Shown: piece by piece, positions 1 to 11,600 of the stretch | Numbering within the stretch: the stretch's first letter is position 1 | Layout of the letters: each line of letters opens with the position of its first letter | Source of the DNA: Polluticaenibacter yanchengensis | GTDB taxonomy: Bacteria; Bacteroidota; Bacteroidia; Chitinophagales; Chitinophagaceae | Reading direction: 5' to 3' | NCBI GenBank assembly: GCA_027854065.1 | Contig: JAQGEF010000010.1 | Location: 1 to 64,000, forward strand | Length of the DNA stretch: 64,000 bases | Translations under genes and position numbers: made by a program | The notes under the pieces: model-generated | The model's input: only the letters and a program-made list of their open reading frames with translations | Told to the model about the DNA's origin: nothing | The model's database searches: none

Positions 1-60
1 GCTCAAGCAATAAGATTAGGCTCAAATGACATTCAAACTATTTGTAAATTAATATCTTAA
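1..60 (+). CDS. possible 3' end of a gene cut by the window edge
   Basis: Frame 1 is open from the first base to a TAA at 58-60 and encodes about 19 residues ending in CKLIS. Too little is visible to assign a family. It could be the tail of a real upstream gene or a chance open stretch. Confidence 0.3.
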   Translation, partial: AQAIRLGSNDIQTICKLIS

Positions 61-192
61 GAATACAACAGCCGTACTCCCTGGAGGGGCAGGGGTGGGT
101 TAGTTTCACATCCATCAGCCTATCACTATTTACCATTAATAACCTGATGATAACATCCAAAATTCAGGTTATCTGAAATACCGGCAGGCACC

Positions 193-292
193 ATAGAATG
201 ACAAATGATAAAGGGCTGCGGTGGACAGCGGGCAGGCGCATTAGCGACTGGTACGAGCCCGCAGGCAATAATAACCCGGACACTACAATGGC
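193..292 (-). repeat. dispersed intergenic element, copy 1 (inverted, diverged)
   Basis: This copy carries the blocks GATAAAGGGCTGCGG, GGTACGAGCC and CCGGACA, in the same order as the copies at 27662-27801 and 44701-44829. The middle is diverged and shorter. The rest of 61-426 shows no gene or other structure that I can support. Confidence 0.55.
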
Positions 293-426
293 GAGTACGA
301 CACCCCGCAGTACACCGGTATACCGGTCGGTATATTTTCAAAAGCTGAGAGCCCCAAATGATTACCCGTATTTATCCCGGGGACAGTGCCCGTAGAAATA
401 AAGCTGAAATGATTAATACAAAGAAA

Positions 427-448
427 TTCCTGTGATTGCTCACAGGAA
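427..448 (-). terminator. hairpin downstream of the DUF892 gene
   Basis: TTCCTGTG (427-434) pairs perfectly with CACAGGAA (441-448) around a 6-nt loop. Read on the minus strand it is followed by a U-rich stretch (TTTCTTTG). It lies 65 bp beyond the stop of the minus-strand gene ending at 513. Confidence 0.5.
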
Positions 449-512
449 CTCTTTTGGACAGCCTCTAAATGCACCTTACAACCAAAATCATTATTTGCAC
501 CATGCAGAATTG

Positions 513-1139
513 TTATGCCTGTGCTTTTTCTGATCTTAATTTTTTGTCTGCATTAGCCTGTTCATCATTATCCTTACCGGTACTTTCAGTATTACTTTCT
601 TCAGCAGCTTCCAGGTTAATATACGATTCGGCAATATCAGTTAAATGCAGATCTGCATCTTCCTCCTCGTTCAATGTTTTTTCCAGCAGGTCCGCCACCT
701 GGTTCATATTAAAAGTTAGAGCAATCTGCAGTAAACCGCCATAGCTGGCAATTTCATAATGCTCCATTTTTTGCATTGCGATAATAATAACCGCATCCCT
801 GGTCATTGATTTTTCAGGAGTAGCGCCAATGATTTCATCAGCTTCCTTTATAATACCGGCTGCAGCTTCACATTTCTTTGTTTCCGGTTTAATATTTAGT
901 TTTTGAAATATTTTCTCCAGTCTTAAAACATGCTTTTGAGTTTGTATTTCATGGTCCTCCAAAGCATCTGCCAGTTCATCTGTCAAAGCCAGTGATTTGT
1001 TTTTCTTTAAAACAGGTTCTATTGCCTTTTCGGCCCAGTAAAGATCCTTTATGCCGTCTGTAAAAAATTTCAGAAGCGGTTTGAATTTAGTTTCCAGGGA
1101 CTCCCTGGATAACGTTGAAATTGAATTAGAATATTGCAT
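513..1139 (-). CDS. DUF892 (YciE/YciF-type) ferritin-like protein
   Basis: This 208-residue protein resembles the DUF892/YciF family, small four-helix ferritin-like proteins often found in stress loci. Family-like stretches are YWAEKAIEP near the N-terminus, an E/H-rich helix (ALEDHEIQTQKHVLRLEKIF), MQKMEHYEIASYG and the late NEEEDADLHLTDIAE, which supply Glu/His residues typical of a di-metal site. The tail is hydrophilic and E/N/D-rich. I chose the ATG at 1137-1139; a longer reading to 1193 would need a TTG start and adds residues unlike the family. Its biochemical role is unproven. The next minus-strand gene upstream encodes a KGG-type protein, which supports a stress role. Confidence 0.85.
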   Translation of the reverse strand: MQYSNSISTLSRESLETKFKPLLKFFTDGIKDLYWAEKAIEPVLKKNKSLALTDELADALEDHEIQTQKHVLRLEKIFQKLNIKPETKKCEAAAGIIKEADEIIGATPEKSMTRDAVIIIAMQKMEHYEIASYGGLLQIALTFNMNQVADLLEKTLNEEEDADLHLTDIAESYINLEAAEESNTESTGKDNDEQANADKKLRSEKAQA

Positions 1140-1241
1140 AAAATTGAGTTGTAAAGAGTAAAAAAGAGGCCAGAGGTGTTGGTCTTTTATCAATATTTAA
1201 GTGAATAAAATTGAGGACCCTTTTTTACTTCATATTTTAAA

Positions 1242-1967
1242 TTAACGGTTTCTGCTGCCAAAACCCGATCTGCCCCTGCTTCTGTTTACATCGCTACCGG
1301 TGGCCCTGTTGCGCCATTGGTCACCACTATCGTTAGTTCTGCTGCGCCACTGGTCATTGTTACCCGACCTCGCGATGCGGGATCTTTGGTCATCTGTCAT
1401 AGCAGCATAACCCCTTCCCGAATCAGAAGACTGGTTTGTTCTGTCATGCCTTTGGTTGCCCGAATTAAAACGGTCAGAAGAATATCTTTGTGAGCTGTTA
1501 CCGGAATTTCCCCCCTGGTTATTGCGGTTATTCCAGGCACGATTATCATTACGTTTCGTATTACCGGGTTGCCGCCTGTTTGTATTTTGACGATCAGACT
1601 GTGAAAATCTGTTGCCACTGTTCATACCATAACCCCTTTCGTCGTAATCATTATCATTAAAATCATATTCATCCTCCTCATCATCATAACTGCCATAAAT
1701 ATCATTGTCATCTCCCTCTTCATACCTGTTACGGTACCCGTCATGTTGCTCAGACCCGTCATTAAAACGGCTCCCTATAGCATCGTTATAACCATGGTGA
1801 TAGCCCTCGTCAAAAGCTGAATGGTAATCATTATTATCGTCACTGTCGTAATAATCGTTTTCATATTGTGACTGGCGGTTGGAAGATTGCGGATAATTGC
1901 GCTCGCTTCTGTTGCGTCTGTTGGCTTCGGAAATGGTATTGCCGGAGCGGGATGTGTTTCTTCTCAT
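1242..1967 (-). CDS. low-complexity hydrophilic protein with a KGG-like stress motif
   Basis: A 241-residue protein composed mainly of N, D, S, R, G and Y, with no hydrophobic core, signal peptide or membrane segment, so probably intrinsically disordered. An acidic Tyr/Asp/Asn-rich half (about residues 35-110) is followed by an Arg/Asn/Ser/Gly-rich half. Near residues 185-200 it has GYAAMTDDQRSRIARSGN, which resembles the KGG (GsiB-like) stress-protein motif of the form G[FY]A.M....R.IA..GG. That match is the only family clue. It sits 100 bp upstream of the DUF892 gene on the same strand. A role in desiccation or general stress is an inference. Confidence 0.65.
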   Translation of the reverse strand: MRRNTSRSGNTISEANRRNRSERNYPQSSNRQSQYENDYYDSDDNNDYHSAFDEGYHHGYNDAIGSRFNDGSEQHDGYRNRYEEGDDNDIYGSYDDEEDEYDFNDNDYDERGYGMNSGNRFSQSDRQNTNRRQPGNTKRNDNRAWNNRNNQGGNSGNSSQRYSSDRFNSGNQRHDRTNQSSDSGRGYAAMTDDQRSRIARSGNNDQWRSRTNDSGDQWRNRATGSDVNRSRGRSGFGSRNR

Positions 1968-2144
1968 GGTATTTTAATTTAATTGTTTACCAATGTAAAA
2001 GCCATATTAATGCCGGAATTTCAATGAGTTCATAATCAATCTATATCTCAGTTCCATGTATTTTTTCTATGGAAAATCACACTCAAAATGGGGTACAGTT
2101 TACTCACATTGTATAATAAAAAAGATAAGATTATCATACAATAG

Positions 2145-2184
2145 AAAAGAGCATCATTCAGTGTTACAGAATGATGCTCTTTTT
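2145..2184 (-). terminator. intrinsic terminator, probably bidirectional
   Basis: AGAGCATCATTC (2148-2159) and GAATGATGCTCT (2169-2180) form a perfect 12-bp stem. A-rich sequence lies on the left and TTTTT on the right, so it can act in both directions. It is placed just beyond the stop of the sigma-54 regulator gene. Confidence 0.8.
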
Positions 2185-2210
2185 AAGCCGGTAATGCTTT
2201 TAAAACTGAT

Positions 2211-3602
2211 TTATGCTATTGTAAGATGGTCGAAAATACTGAACATTTTGAGTTTATTATATAAAGTTTTCCTGTTAATGTTTAATACTTCTGCAGCCTT
2301 TGTTTTATTATACCTTACAGACTTCAGCACGTTCAGGATTTCATGGTATTCACTTAGCATACTTTTGTGTTTCCAGTCCAGGTGCACACGCTCAATTTCT
2401 ACATTTTTTTCCATGACCGGGTGGCAAATTTTTACTTCTGATAATTTCTTTGAAAAATCATCTGCCATACAAGAAAGATCAATCATTTTAGTAGCCATTA
2501 AACAGCCCCGCCTGATAATATTTTTAAGTTCCCTGATATTGCCCGGCCAGTCATAATTGTAGAATAGCTCCAGCAAATCCTTATCAACCCCGTTAATGCT
2601 TTTGTTCAAATCAATATTTGCTTCACCAATAAAAAAATCAATAAAATCCTGCAGGTCGTCCATCCGCTCACGCAGGGGAGGCGTGGTTATTTCAAATTCA
2701 TTAAGCCTGTAGTAAAGATCTTCCCGGAACCGGCCCTCAGCCACAGCATCAGATAATTTTTCATTCGATGCCACTATAATTCTCACATCAATATCAATTT
2801 CCTGTACGCTCCCGACTTTTTTTATTTTCTTTTCCTCGATAGCCCTTAATAATAAAATCTGGACCGGGTAATCCAGGTTAGCAATTTCGTCCAGGAAGAT
2901 CGTACCGCCATTCGCCTCTTCAAAAGCCCCTTTCTTATCGGCATAGGCGCCGCTGAAACTCCCTTTTACATGCCCGAATAATTCACTTGCCGCCAGTTCT
3001 TTATTAAGGCAGCCACAATCTACAGAAATAAAAGGTTTGTTTTTATATATACCACTGCATAGCCTTCTGGCTACAGATTCCTTACCCGTACCTGTTTCTC
3101 CGTGTATGATCACTTTGAAATTCGTATCCGCAACTGTATCTATTTGCTTATACAATTCTTTAGCGTGTCTGCTCGTTGCGTTCAGGTATTTAGGGTAATC
3201 ATCTGTTTTATTTCCCTGGATCGGTAACTGCAGGACAGATATGTTTTTAGTCGCATTTTGTATATGTTCCAGGATCTCCTCAAACGAAAACGGCTTTGTA
3301 TAACAATATTCCGCACCGGCCTTTGTAAGGGTAATCACCTGGCTATAATCCATTTGGTCTGTTAAAAAATATACCCGGATATAAGGGCTGGTATTTAGAA
3401 TATCCGTAATGATTTTTTTAGGACATTTCTCTGTGATTAACGGAATACTTACGATGATACAATCAAAAAAATCTTTTTTGATGTATTCCAGACTTTCATT
3501 GAAATCGGTTCCTGCCTGAACCTGAAACTCAAAACTTTTTGCCGCTGAAATAAATACTCTGTTTAAGATGATGTCATCACTTAGTAATAATATTCTTTTC
3601 AT
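2211..3602 (-). CDS. sigma-54-dependent NtrC-family regulator with a non-canonical receiver domain
   Basis: A 463-residue protein with three parts. Residues 1-118 form a receiver-like domain that keeps the acidic pair D9-D10, T81 and K103 (in KPF), but the phospho-acceptor position after strand 3 reads VSIP, so Ser52 replaces Asp. Residues about 140-380 are an AAA+ sigma-54 interaction domain with Walker A GETGTGKE (168-175), a GAFTGA-loop variant GSFSGA (214-219), Walker B GGTIFLDE (232-239) and an arginine-finger region. Residues about 415-455 form a Fis-type HTH (NKTKAAEVLNINRKTLYNKL). It should activate RpoN promoters, probably without Asp phosphorylation. No histidine kinase is adjacent. 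Confidence 0.9.
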   Translation of the reverse strand: MKRILLLSDDIILNRVFISAAKSFEFQVQAGTDFNESLEYIKKDFFDCIIVSIPLITEKCPKKIITDILNTSPYIRVYFLTDQMDYSQVITLTKAGAEYCYTKPFSFEEILEHIQNATKNISVLQLPIQGNKTDDYPKYLNATSRHAKELYKQIDTVADTNFKVIIHGETGTGKESVARRLCSGIYKNKPFISVDCGCLNKELAASELFGHVKGSFSGAYADKKGAFEEANGGTIFLDEIANLDYPVQILLLRAIEEKKIKKVGSVQEIDIDVRIIVASNEKLSDAVAEGRFREDLYYRLNEFEITTPPLRERMDDLQDFIDFFIGEANIDLNKSINGVDKDLLELFYNYDWPGNIRELKNIIRRGCLMATKMIDLSCMADDFSKKLSEVKICHPVMEKNVEIERVHLDWKHKSMLSEYHEILNVLKSVRYNKTKAAEVLNINRKTLYNKLKMFSIFDHLTIA

Positions 3603-4201
3603 AAAGCGTTATATTTTTTTATACTTAAATGAATACCTTTTTTACTACGCTTGAGATAGGTTGAGCAATGAAAATGTGGTAAAAAATACACATTATATAG
3701 AAAAAACTATACAGTGATATGTGTTTGTATTTAATGAGTGTTTATAAAATATTAGATTAAATTTAATAATGTATATTTTAAATTATAAATATGATATAGT
3801 TTTTCAGGTACGGTATTTGGACTAATTATTAAGGACCATTGTTATTTGTTTTTAAAAATGTATAGGATGGCAATTTTATAATTACTTCCGTAATTGATGC
3901 AATTCGTTTCATAAAAGCGGAGTTTAAATGATCAATTTCCAGGTTAATAAAGTAGATGATACAAGGTTAATGGTAAATATCAAATACAATGCAAGCTTTA
4001 CAGAGTAAGTAAGAATAATTATAATGTATTGCTTCAGTTTATCTATGTAATAATACTATGGACTGGTTCCGAGTCCTTTAAAGAAACTGTAGCGTAAGAA
4101 AAAAGTGTGTTAAATAAGTGTTAATGAATCAGGATCAATATTGTACATATTTAGTATTATAACTCATTTATTTTTTATAATAAGCTGAAATACATTCAGA
4201 T
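3603..4201. other. AT-rich intergenic region between divergent genes
   Basis: About 600 bp, very AT-rich, separating the minus-strand regulator from the plus-strand SDR gene. It must hold promoters for both. I could not place a convincing TTG-N19-TAnnTTTG pair or a -24/-12 sigma-54 site (GG-N10-GC), and I see no other gene in it. Confidence 0.5.
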
Positions 4202-5053
4202 ATGAAAAATTATTCTCAGAAAAGTCAATTGAAAAAACAACCCGCAGAAACAAAGGAAATGGACAAAGAGCCGGTCACGTTTACAGGAAAATCTGTCAAC
4301 CTGGGTACTGGTTTAAAAGGAAAAGTAGCAGTAATAACGGGAGGAGACAGCGGAATAGGACAAGCGGTGGCCATATTATATGCCAGTTATGGTATCAATT
4401 GTATTATAATCTATTATAATGAAGATAAAGATGCAGAATACACCGTCAATAAAATTGAATCTTTAGGGGCAAAGGCAAGAGCTATCAGGGGAGATATCAG
4501 CAATAGCGTTTTTTGTAAGGAAGCTATAACAACTGTAATGGAAGAGTTTGGAAAAATCGACATCCTGGTAAATAATGCCAGTGTACAATATCCACAGGAA
4601 AAACTGGAAGCAATTACAGAAGACCAGTTGATACAGACATTTTCAGTAAATGTGTTCAGCATGTTTTACCTGACACAGGCAGCTCTTAAATATATGAAAA
4701 AAGGCAGTGCCATTATCAATACCTCATCTGTAACCGCATTTAGGGGGAGTGATCATCTCGTAGATTATGCTGCCACCAAGGCTGCCATTATAGGCTTTAC
4801 CAGGTCAATGGCCATGCAACTCGCTAAAAGAGGCATAAGAGTAAACGCAGTGGCACCAGGCCCCATTCTCACTCCTTTAATTTCCGCATCATTCGATGCC
4901 AGGCACGTAAAAGAATTTGGAAAAGATACACCGGTCGGCAGGAAAGGGCAGCCTTACGAAGTAGCGCCTTCATACCTGTTCCTTGTTTTAGAAGAGAACA
5001 ATTATATGACAGGACAGGTGTTACATCCCAATGGCGGTGAAATAGTTAGTTAA
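4202..5053 (+). CDS. SDR-family NAD(P)-dependent oxidoreductase
   Basis: A 283-residue classical short-chain dehydrogenase with a ~35-residue hydrophilic N-terminal extension, as in the YghA/YhxC-like subgroup. Visible motifs are the cofactor loop TGGDSGIG (46-53), NNAS (124-127), the catalytic Ser at 175/176 (NTSS), YAATK with Tyr189 and Lys193, and the PGP motif after strand 6 (APGPILTPL). The subgroup is often annotated as a general-stress or aldehyde/alcohol oxidoreductase; the substrate cannot be read here. It is followed 18 bp later by the DUF6496 gene, so the two are probably cotranscribed. Confidence 0.92.
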   Translation: MKNYSQKSQLKKQPAETKEMDKEPVTFTGKSVNLGTGLKGKVAVITGGDSGIGQAVAILYASYGINCIIIYYNEDKDAEYTVNKIESLGAKARAIRGDISNSVFCKEAITTVMEEFGKIDILVNNASVQYPQEKLEAITEDQLIQTFSVNVFSMFYLTQAALKYMKKGSAIINTSSVTAFRGSDHLVDYAATKAAIIGFTRSMAMQLAKRGIRVNAVAPGPILTPLISASFDARHVKEFGKDTPVGRKGQPYEVAPSYLFLVLEENNYMTGQVLHPNGGEIVS

Positions 5054-5071
5054 TCTTTAAAATTTAAAAAC

Positions 5072-5263
5072 ATGGCAAAGACATCTAAAGCGGCTAATAA
5101 AAAAATTGAAAAAGTAATGCATGAGTACAAGGAAGGTGACTTGAAAACTTCTGCCGGTAAAAAAGTGACAGACCGCAAACAGGCAATTGCAATTGCATTA
5201 TCCGAGGCAAGAGAAGACGGGTTGAAAGTGCCGCCCCCGCCTAAAAAAAGTAAAACGAAATAG
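5072..5263 (+). CDS. DUF6496 family small basic protein
   Basis: A 63-residue Lys-rich protein with the family core KVMHEYKEGDLKTSAGKKV followed by DRKQAIAIALSEARE, and a Pro/Lys-rich tail (PPPPKKSKTK). The DRKQAIAIALSEA block is highly conserved in DUF6496 proteins, whose function is unknown. It may bind nucleic acid, judging only by its charge. It starts 18 bp after the SDR stop codon and is probably the last gene of a two-gene operon, with a hairpin at 5377-5400 downstream. Confidence 0.8.
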   Translation: MAKTSKAANKKIEKVMHEYKEGDLKTSAGKKVTDRKQAIAIALSEAREDGLKVPPPPKKSKTK

Positions 5264-5376
5264 GTCCAAAGTTAACTAGCCTGAATAGGCCATGAAAGGA
5301 TTAAAACACATAGCATGCTCCATGCAGGCATTTCGTTGAATTAAAACATACTCAGAATGTAATACAGCATAAAAAA

Positions 5377-5406
5377 GGGCAGATGTAGACACATCCACCC
5401 GATTTT
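5377..5406 (+). terminator. probable terminator of the SDR-DUF6496 operon
   Basis: An imperfect hairpin: GGGCAGATGT (5377-5386) with ACATCCACCC (5391-5400), 8 of 10 pairs, followed by GATTTTTAA. It resembles the hairpin at 5639-5662 in both sequence and loop (TGTAGAMACA). The remaining sequence of 5264-5692 shows no gene. Confidence 0.5.
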
Positions 5407-5631
5407 TAACCCTAAAACAATCTTTATAATTAAATCAAATAATTATCTTATAAAATTGATATGATATTTCTTTATTGAATAATGCTTAACCACAAAAAAA
5501 ACACTAATATTTAATAAACAAATTCAATACAATAATATTGACTAAATAGCATCTGAAAAAAATGAATTGTAGTATTTGAATAAACTGATTGAAATACCTG
5601 CTGGATGATTGTGTTCAAAATCAAAACCAGA

Positions 5632-5662
5632 AAAAATCGGGACAGTGTAGAAACACCGTCCC
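5632..5662 (-). terminator. terminator of the 2105-residue T9SS protein gene
   Basis: GGGACAGTGT (5639-5648) pairs with ACACCGTCCC (5653-5662) with one mismatch. On the minus strand the hairpin is followed by GATTTTTTC. It lies 31 bp past the stop codon at 5693. Confidence 0.75.
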
Positions 5663-5692
5663 TTAAAAATTAAAACAATTTTTATCTCATTT

Positions 5693-8600
5693 TTACTCTT
5701 TTACAAATTTTAAGGTAACAGCATTGCCATTTTCATTTTTAATAACAATAGTGTACCAACCAGACGACAGCCTGTGAATATTGATTTTCTTCTCATTTTC
5801 ACCAACCGCAGTAGCCGTAGTCAATACGCTTTTACCCGTACCGTCAAACACAACTATTTTAGCTTTCGGTGTCAGACCTGTTAATGTCACAGAAGCATTT
5901 GCAGGATTAGGATATAATCTTACCAATGAAGCTGAAGCATTACTAAAGTCAACCAAACGAACAGAACTGTAATTAACCTTACCATCTTTATCAGTTTGTT
6001 TCAAACGATAATAGTTCGCACCATTCAAAGGTTTTTTATCATCAAATCCATACTGTAAATTCAGGTTACTGTTGCCGTTAGCCGCTTTCGAATATACAAA
6101 TCCGATACTGCTCCAGTTACGGCTATCTGCACTCCTTTCTATATCAAAACCTTTATTATCCCTTTCAGTAGCAGTGATCCAGTTCAATTGCGCAATAGCA
6201 CCCTGTTTGGTCGCTGTAAAAGAGGCCAATGTTACCGGTAAAGGAACCGTAGGGTCTAATTGAGTAGAAGAGAAATAGAAGAAACTACCAAATGAAGTCA
6301 CATCATGGAACTCTACATAAGGTACACCATCTTCCACACCCGTAGCGTCAGGTTCCAATGCAACTGTTTTAGCTGCATTCAGGTTTCCGTTGGAATATAA
6401 GTCAACGATCAATTCTTCTGCGTCACCATTGTACTTAAACCAGCCATGTGTTTGCTGAGAAGGTACCGGGGTTGCATCCAGTTCATCCTGGGAATAATAC
6501 ACCCTTATTTTACCATTGGAAACCGACCCCGTATTATTATTCTTAACAGTCGTAATCCTGGACATGATACGCGACTCATTCGTCAGGTCATCATAATGGG
6601 CCCCTTCCGGTGTAATGGTCAGATCAAAGTTATCAAGCTCCGTGTTTGTATAATCAGATACACCTAATAACTTCAATGAATTATCAGATTCATTACGATA
6701 GTATTTCCATGAACCGATATCACATGTCGATGTATAGTTATTACTTGCCTCAATAGTCTCAGGAAGATACACTATGCCCTGGTTGTAAGGTTTAATCCTT
6801 GCATAGGTAAAATAACTGGCACCATTTGGAAACTGATGAATCACATCATAATTAAGGCCGTCTTCCGTAGTCACCAGTGTATCTATGGAAAGAATGTTGG
6901 TGAATGCCGCATCAGACGCAAAAACGATAACATAATCAGCACAATTGTCACCGGTCGGGAACGCAGTGGTACCTACTGATAATTTTGGAAAGCGAATTAA
7001 TAAATTTTGGTTCACACCAGTATTCTGTACTTTCCAGATACGGTTCATACGGCGGCCATTATCAGTACTTCCTTCATAAGTAAAAGCTGTATAAGTGCTG
7101 GCAGTATTTGTCATTGCCGTAGTATTGCCATTATCGCCCCATACAAGAAACTGTCCATCAGCCAGTAAGCTGGAATTTTCAGCATTTGTTTCAGCTATTT
7201 CACCCAAAGCGATTATAACCTGTCCATTAGTATTAGGATGCTGACTACGGCTTTGCTTTTGATGCAGTGCTGACGTAAAGTCATTACCAATACCAGCTAC
7301 ATTATTATAAAAACCAGCATTTTGGGTAGCATCCCAAACGACGCCGTCTTTTGAAGTAGTATAATTATTGCTGTTATGCAATGTTAATCCATACTTGATA
7401 GCTAAATAAGATTCCACTTTGTTTCGTTCTGGCTGTGTAATATTGCCATTACCATAAATTACCAGTTCTCCGATGTCACCAGTAAAACCCCAATCATCGC
7501 CGCCCGGAGGATTAACCCCTCCATTTGCTCCAAAGATATGTCCTCCTGTTACAGCTTGAACCAATGAGTGTGTAGCTGGCGTTCCTAATGGTGTTCCGTT
7601 TACACCTCTTGTTACTGATGTTGGAGTTAGAGTGTTATACATGATGCTCGGGTGCGTAGTAGCAATGGTAACAGAGCCCGGGTTTGCTGGTCCGTAAACG
7701 ATTCCATTTGCACCAGCGTCTCTTCGGCCAATAGTACCATTGGCATACAATCCTGGATGGTCCCAGTTACCACCAGTAAACAAAGTATTGTTCATGCCAA
7801 TATTAAAGAACCTCGTACCTGACATCTGTTCTTTCGTTAAAGAAAATAAATCAAAATTAACTGACGTCAATGTTTGGACATCAATATTGCCAATCATTTG
7901 TTGAATAGCAGTAAAGTTTATTCCTGGATTGTAATTAAAGTAAGTGGCTGAACCGGTTTTAAATTTCGGTAAAGGAGCTTCATTTAACTGAGTTGATGTA
8001 ACGCCTGAGGTAAAATCAGTCCAGTTATTAACATCAGCACCATCCCCGCTTGCTTCCACCAATTTATCAGCCCTGTACCAGTAACTAATATTATTAGTGA
8101 CACCACCCGGAGCCTGTATAAACGCAGCGATTGTGAAGTAAGGTTTTGTATTGGTCAAGGTCACATCAGTATAAGCGTATTCTATGCCATTAACAACCTG
8201 TGTTAAATCCATTTCATGAATATCATCGCTAGTGGTAAATACCTCGTCAGCACTTACAATCAACTTCATATTGGCGTAGCCACTAGGCCATGCAACCCTA
8301 ACCGTACCAACACTATTGGTGTTTTGTACTTTCCACACAGCAGCAAATCTTTGATAAGGCAAACCACCGATATTACCAAAAGGTACTGCTGGTGATTTCG
8401 CCAGGTTATTATCACCCCATACAAGGAACTGGTTATTATTGAGCATACCCGTATTGGCTGCATTGGTATTGGCCAGGCCGGTAGTACTGATCAATACCTG
8501 GCGACCTGGATTGGTACTCCAGGATTGCTTTTGATTCAAAGATCCCTGGTCATCCCTGGCTATACCGCCTACATTGTAATAGTAATCAATATTTGCAGTA

Positions 8601-11600
8601 CCATCCCAAACAGTATTGCCACTTGAGTTCACATAATTCCTGTTTTGAGACCTGTCCAAAGTATGACCATATTTAATAGCTAAATAAGATTCAACCTGGC
8701 TGACTTCCAGGTCTGAAAGTCTATGACCAAAAACAACCAGTTCATTTAAATCCCCGCCAAAACCTGTAAAATCATCGATACCGACTGTAAACAATCTGTT
8801 GGCATTTCCCGTATTCATGACATTTCTGATACCGTTATCTTTTACTTCATGATAACCATTTAAGGTCATAAGAGTATAGTTATTGTTATTCGTCGTACCT
8901 GTTCCGGCCCCGTTTTCCCATGTGGTGCCACCTATCAGGTTGCCCCTCGAAATATTATTCGTACTTTGTGGGCTGTAATAACCTATTTGGGGATAGAACA
9001 AAAGTTTATCGCCATATGCATAAAGTCCCGGATCATCCATAGCATTTCCAAAACCTAACAATGCGCCATTATTTGCTTTCGTCATTTTACCGGCAGCGAA
9101 AAGAGCCCCACGGGTTCTGTCTATAATATCAGTACCACTTGCTGGGTTATGCGTCATCCTGTCATTACTACCATCAAAAGTCACAGTAGGATTGAAATTT
9201 GATAATTTCGTTACATTAGAATAAACTGGTCTTCGGCTCGCAGTTGCTTCAGTTAAATTATATCCTGTTCCTTTATATTCATTCCATTGTTGTATCTGGG
9301 CTCCATCTGTAGCTTCTGTTATACCCAAATCAGTAAACTGCTGTCCAAGCGCATCTGCTCTGTACCATGCAGCAGATGCAACTCCACCAGGACCAACTAT
9401 ATAACCCGTAAAAGTAAAGTAACGACCATTTTCCAGGGTCACATCTACATAATTATAGTTGATACCATTTACATTAATTACCGAGCTCATGTCGTGCAGA
9501 GTATTCCCGGAACTAAAGTCTGCAGTAGTACTTTTCAATAAATGAATACCAGGGATGCCGGCAGGCCAGGCCACACGAACGGTACCTGTACTACTGGTAT
9601 TTTGAACTTTCCAAACAGCACCCATTCTTAAATTAAGTAATGGAGTGGCATTTACAAATGCAGTAGATAAGCTTTTTGCACCTCCGTTATCACCCCATAC
9701 CAGGAACTGGCCAGGAGTTAATGCTATAGTATTAGCAGCATTACTATTTGCTAGTCCCGTAGTACTAATCAAAACTTGTTGACCATCGTTAATACTATTT
9801 GATTGCTTTTGAATAAGAGAACTACCTTCATCGGTGGCAATACCGGCAATGTTGTTATTGAATCCGGTGTTAGTTGTCTGGTCCCATGCAATGGTCGTTC
9901 CGTCACTTGCTACATAATTATGTGGTAATGTAACGCCGTATTTAATGGCGGAATAAGTTCTTACACGTTGTTTTTCCGCCTCTGTAAGATCCCTCTCGTA
10001 AGCAATAAGCTCTCCGATTAGTCCATTTCTGGCTTCAGGTTGAGATCCTAATATACTACCGCTCGCATGTCTGGCATTTGAAGCGGAAACAGTACTGGCA
10101 ATTGTCTGTATTTGGCCATTCTGACCATATTTAATACCACTCGTGCCTACAGTATATGATACGTCATTTAAATATAGACGATTCACTTGCAAAGCTGGGA
10201 TAGTAGGAGCAGTGGAAGCTGAATACGGGTATAAACGTAACCTGCTGCCATAAGTAATAAATACAGGAGAATTAGCTTGTGTTAAAGATGCAGTTGTTGT
10301 TGTACCACCAAAACCAATGATGTCAGAATAACTAGGAGTCGATCGGTTTAAAGAAGTCGCAAAAATAGTACTGTTACTTCCATTAGCGGTATAAGGTTTT
10401 CCCGAAGGAATAGCCATAAAACGTGAATCAGCTCCCGTAGTACCAAAATCAACAACAGGGTTGAAGTTATATTGTTTGGTGGCTATAAATGGTTGACGGT
10501 TCACGTTAGTTTGTGAATAGTGGTTACCAAAGCCTGAAAAGTCTGTCCATAATGAAGGGGTAAATCCGGCATCAGGTTTTAACCATATTCTCAAATTACC
10601 CGAAATACCACCCGGAGAAGCTAATTTAACACCAAAAGTGAAAAATGAACCATTTGACAGTGTTACATCCGCATAATTATATATCACACCGTTGATAGTC
10701 TTCTCAGCTACCATTGGTGTAGTTTCATCTCCCGCACCTATTACAGCATCCGGGCTCTGAATTAAGGTAAGGTTTGTAAAACCTTTAGGCCATGCTATAC
10801 GCACAGTACCTACATTACCCGTATTTTCTACTTTCCAGATAGCCTGAAAATGATGAGAGAGTCCTGCAAAAGCACTGCTAGCAACCGTCGGTACTTTTGC
10901 CAATCCGTTATCGCCCCAGATTAAATACTGACCATCTGCCAGCGAACCTGTATTCGCAGCATTTGTATTATCCAGACCACCCACACCTATCAAGACCTGC
11001 TGGCCCGCATTCGTGCTCCAGGACTGTTTTTGGTATAATTCACTCGCATTATCACGCGCAATACCCGCTATATTGTTATGAAAACCCGCATTCGTCGTAG
11101 CATTCCATACCGTAGCACCGCTCGCATTTTTATAATTTTTAATACCGGCAGCATAAGTATTACCATACTTAACAGAAAGATAGGTTTCAACCCTATCCAT
11201 TTGTTCCTCAGTTAATTTAGTATCAAACACAAAAACTTCATTCAGCTGGCCACTGAATGAACCATAGTTATTATCACCCCCGATTCTGAAATCGCGGGCG
11301 CCTGTAGATAAATTCGCATTATTTAACTGGCTGCCACCGTAGCTCGTCCTTTGCCCGTTCAGAGATACAGTCGCACCTGCATAACCGCTGCTGCTACCTG
11401 CACCGTTCAGCCAGCCCGAACCTGCCGTAAAATAAGATTGCCCTGTAAACGGTACAGGGCTCAGGCCCTGGTAGCCTGGGCCACCAGTGAAAAATAGTAA
11501 TTTAAAATCCGTTGAAAACATATGTAAACCAGGGTAATCCATCGTAGGATGAAAGCCCACAAACCCGTTTCTTTTCAGGGTATTCACATAACCCGAAGCA

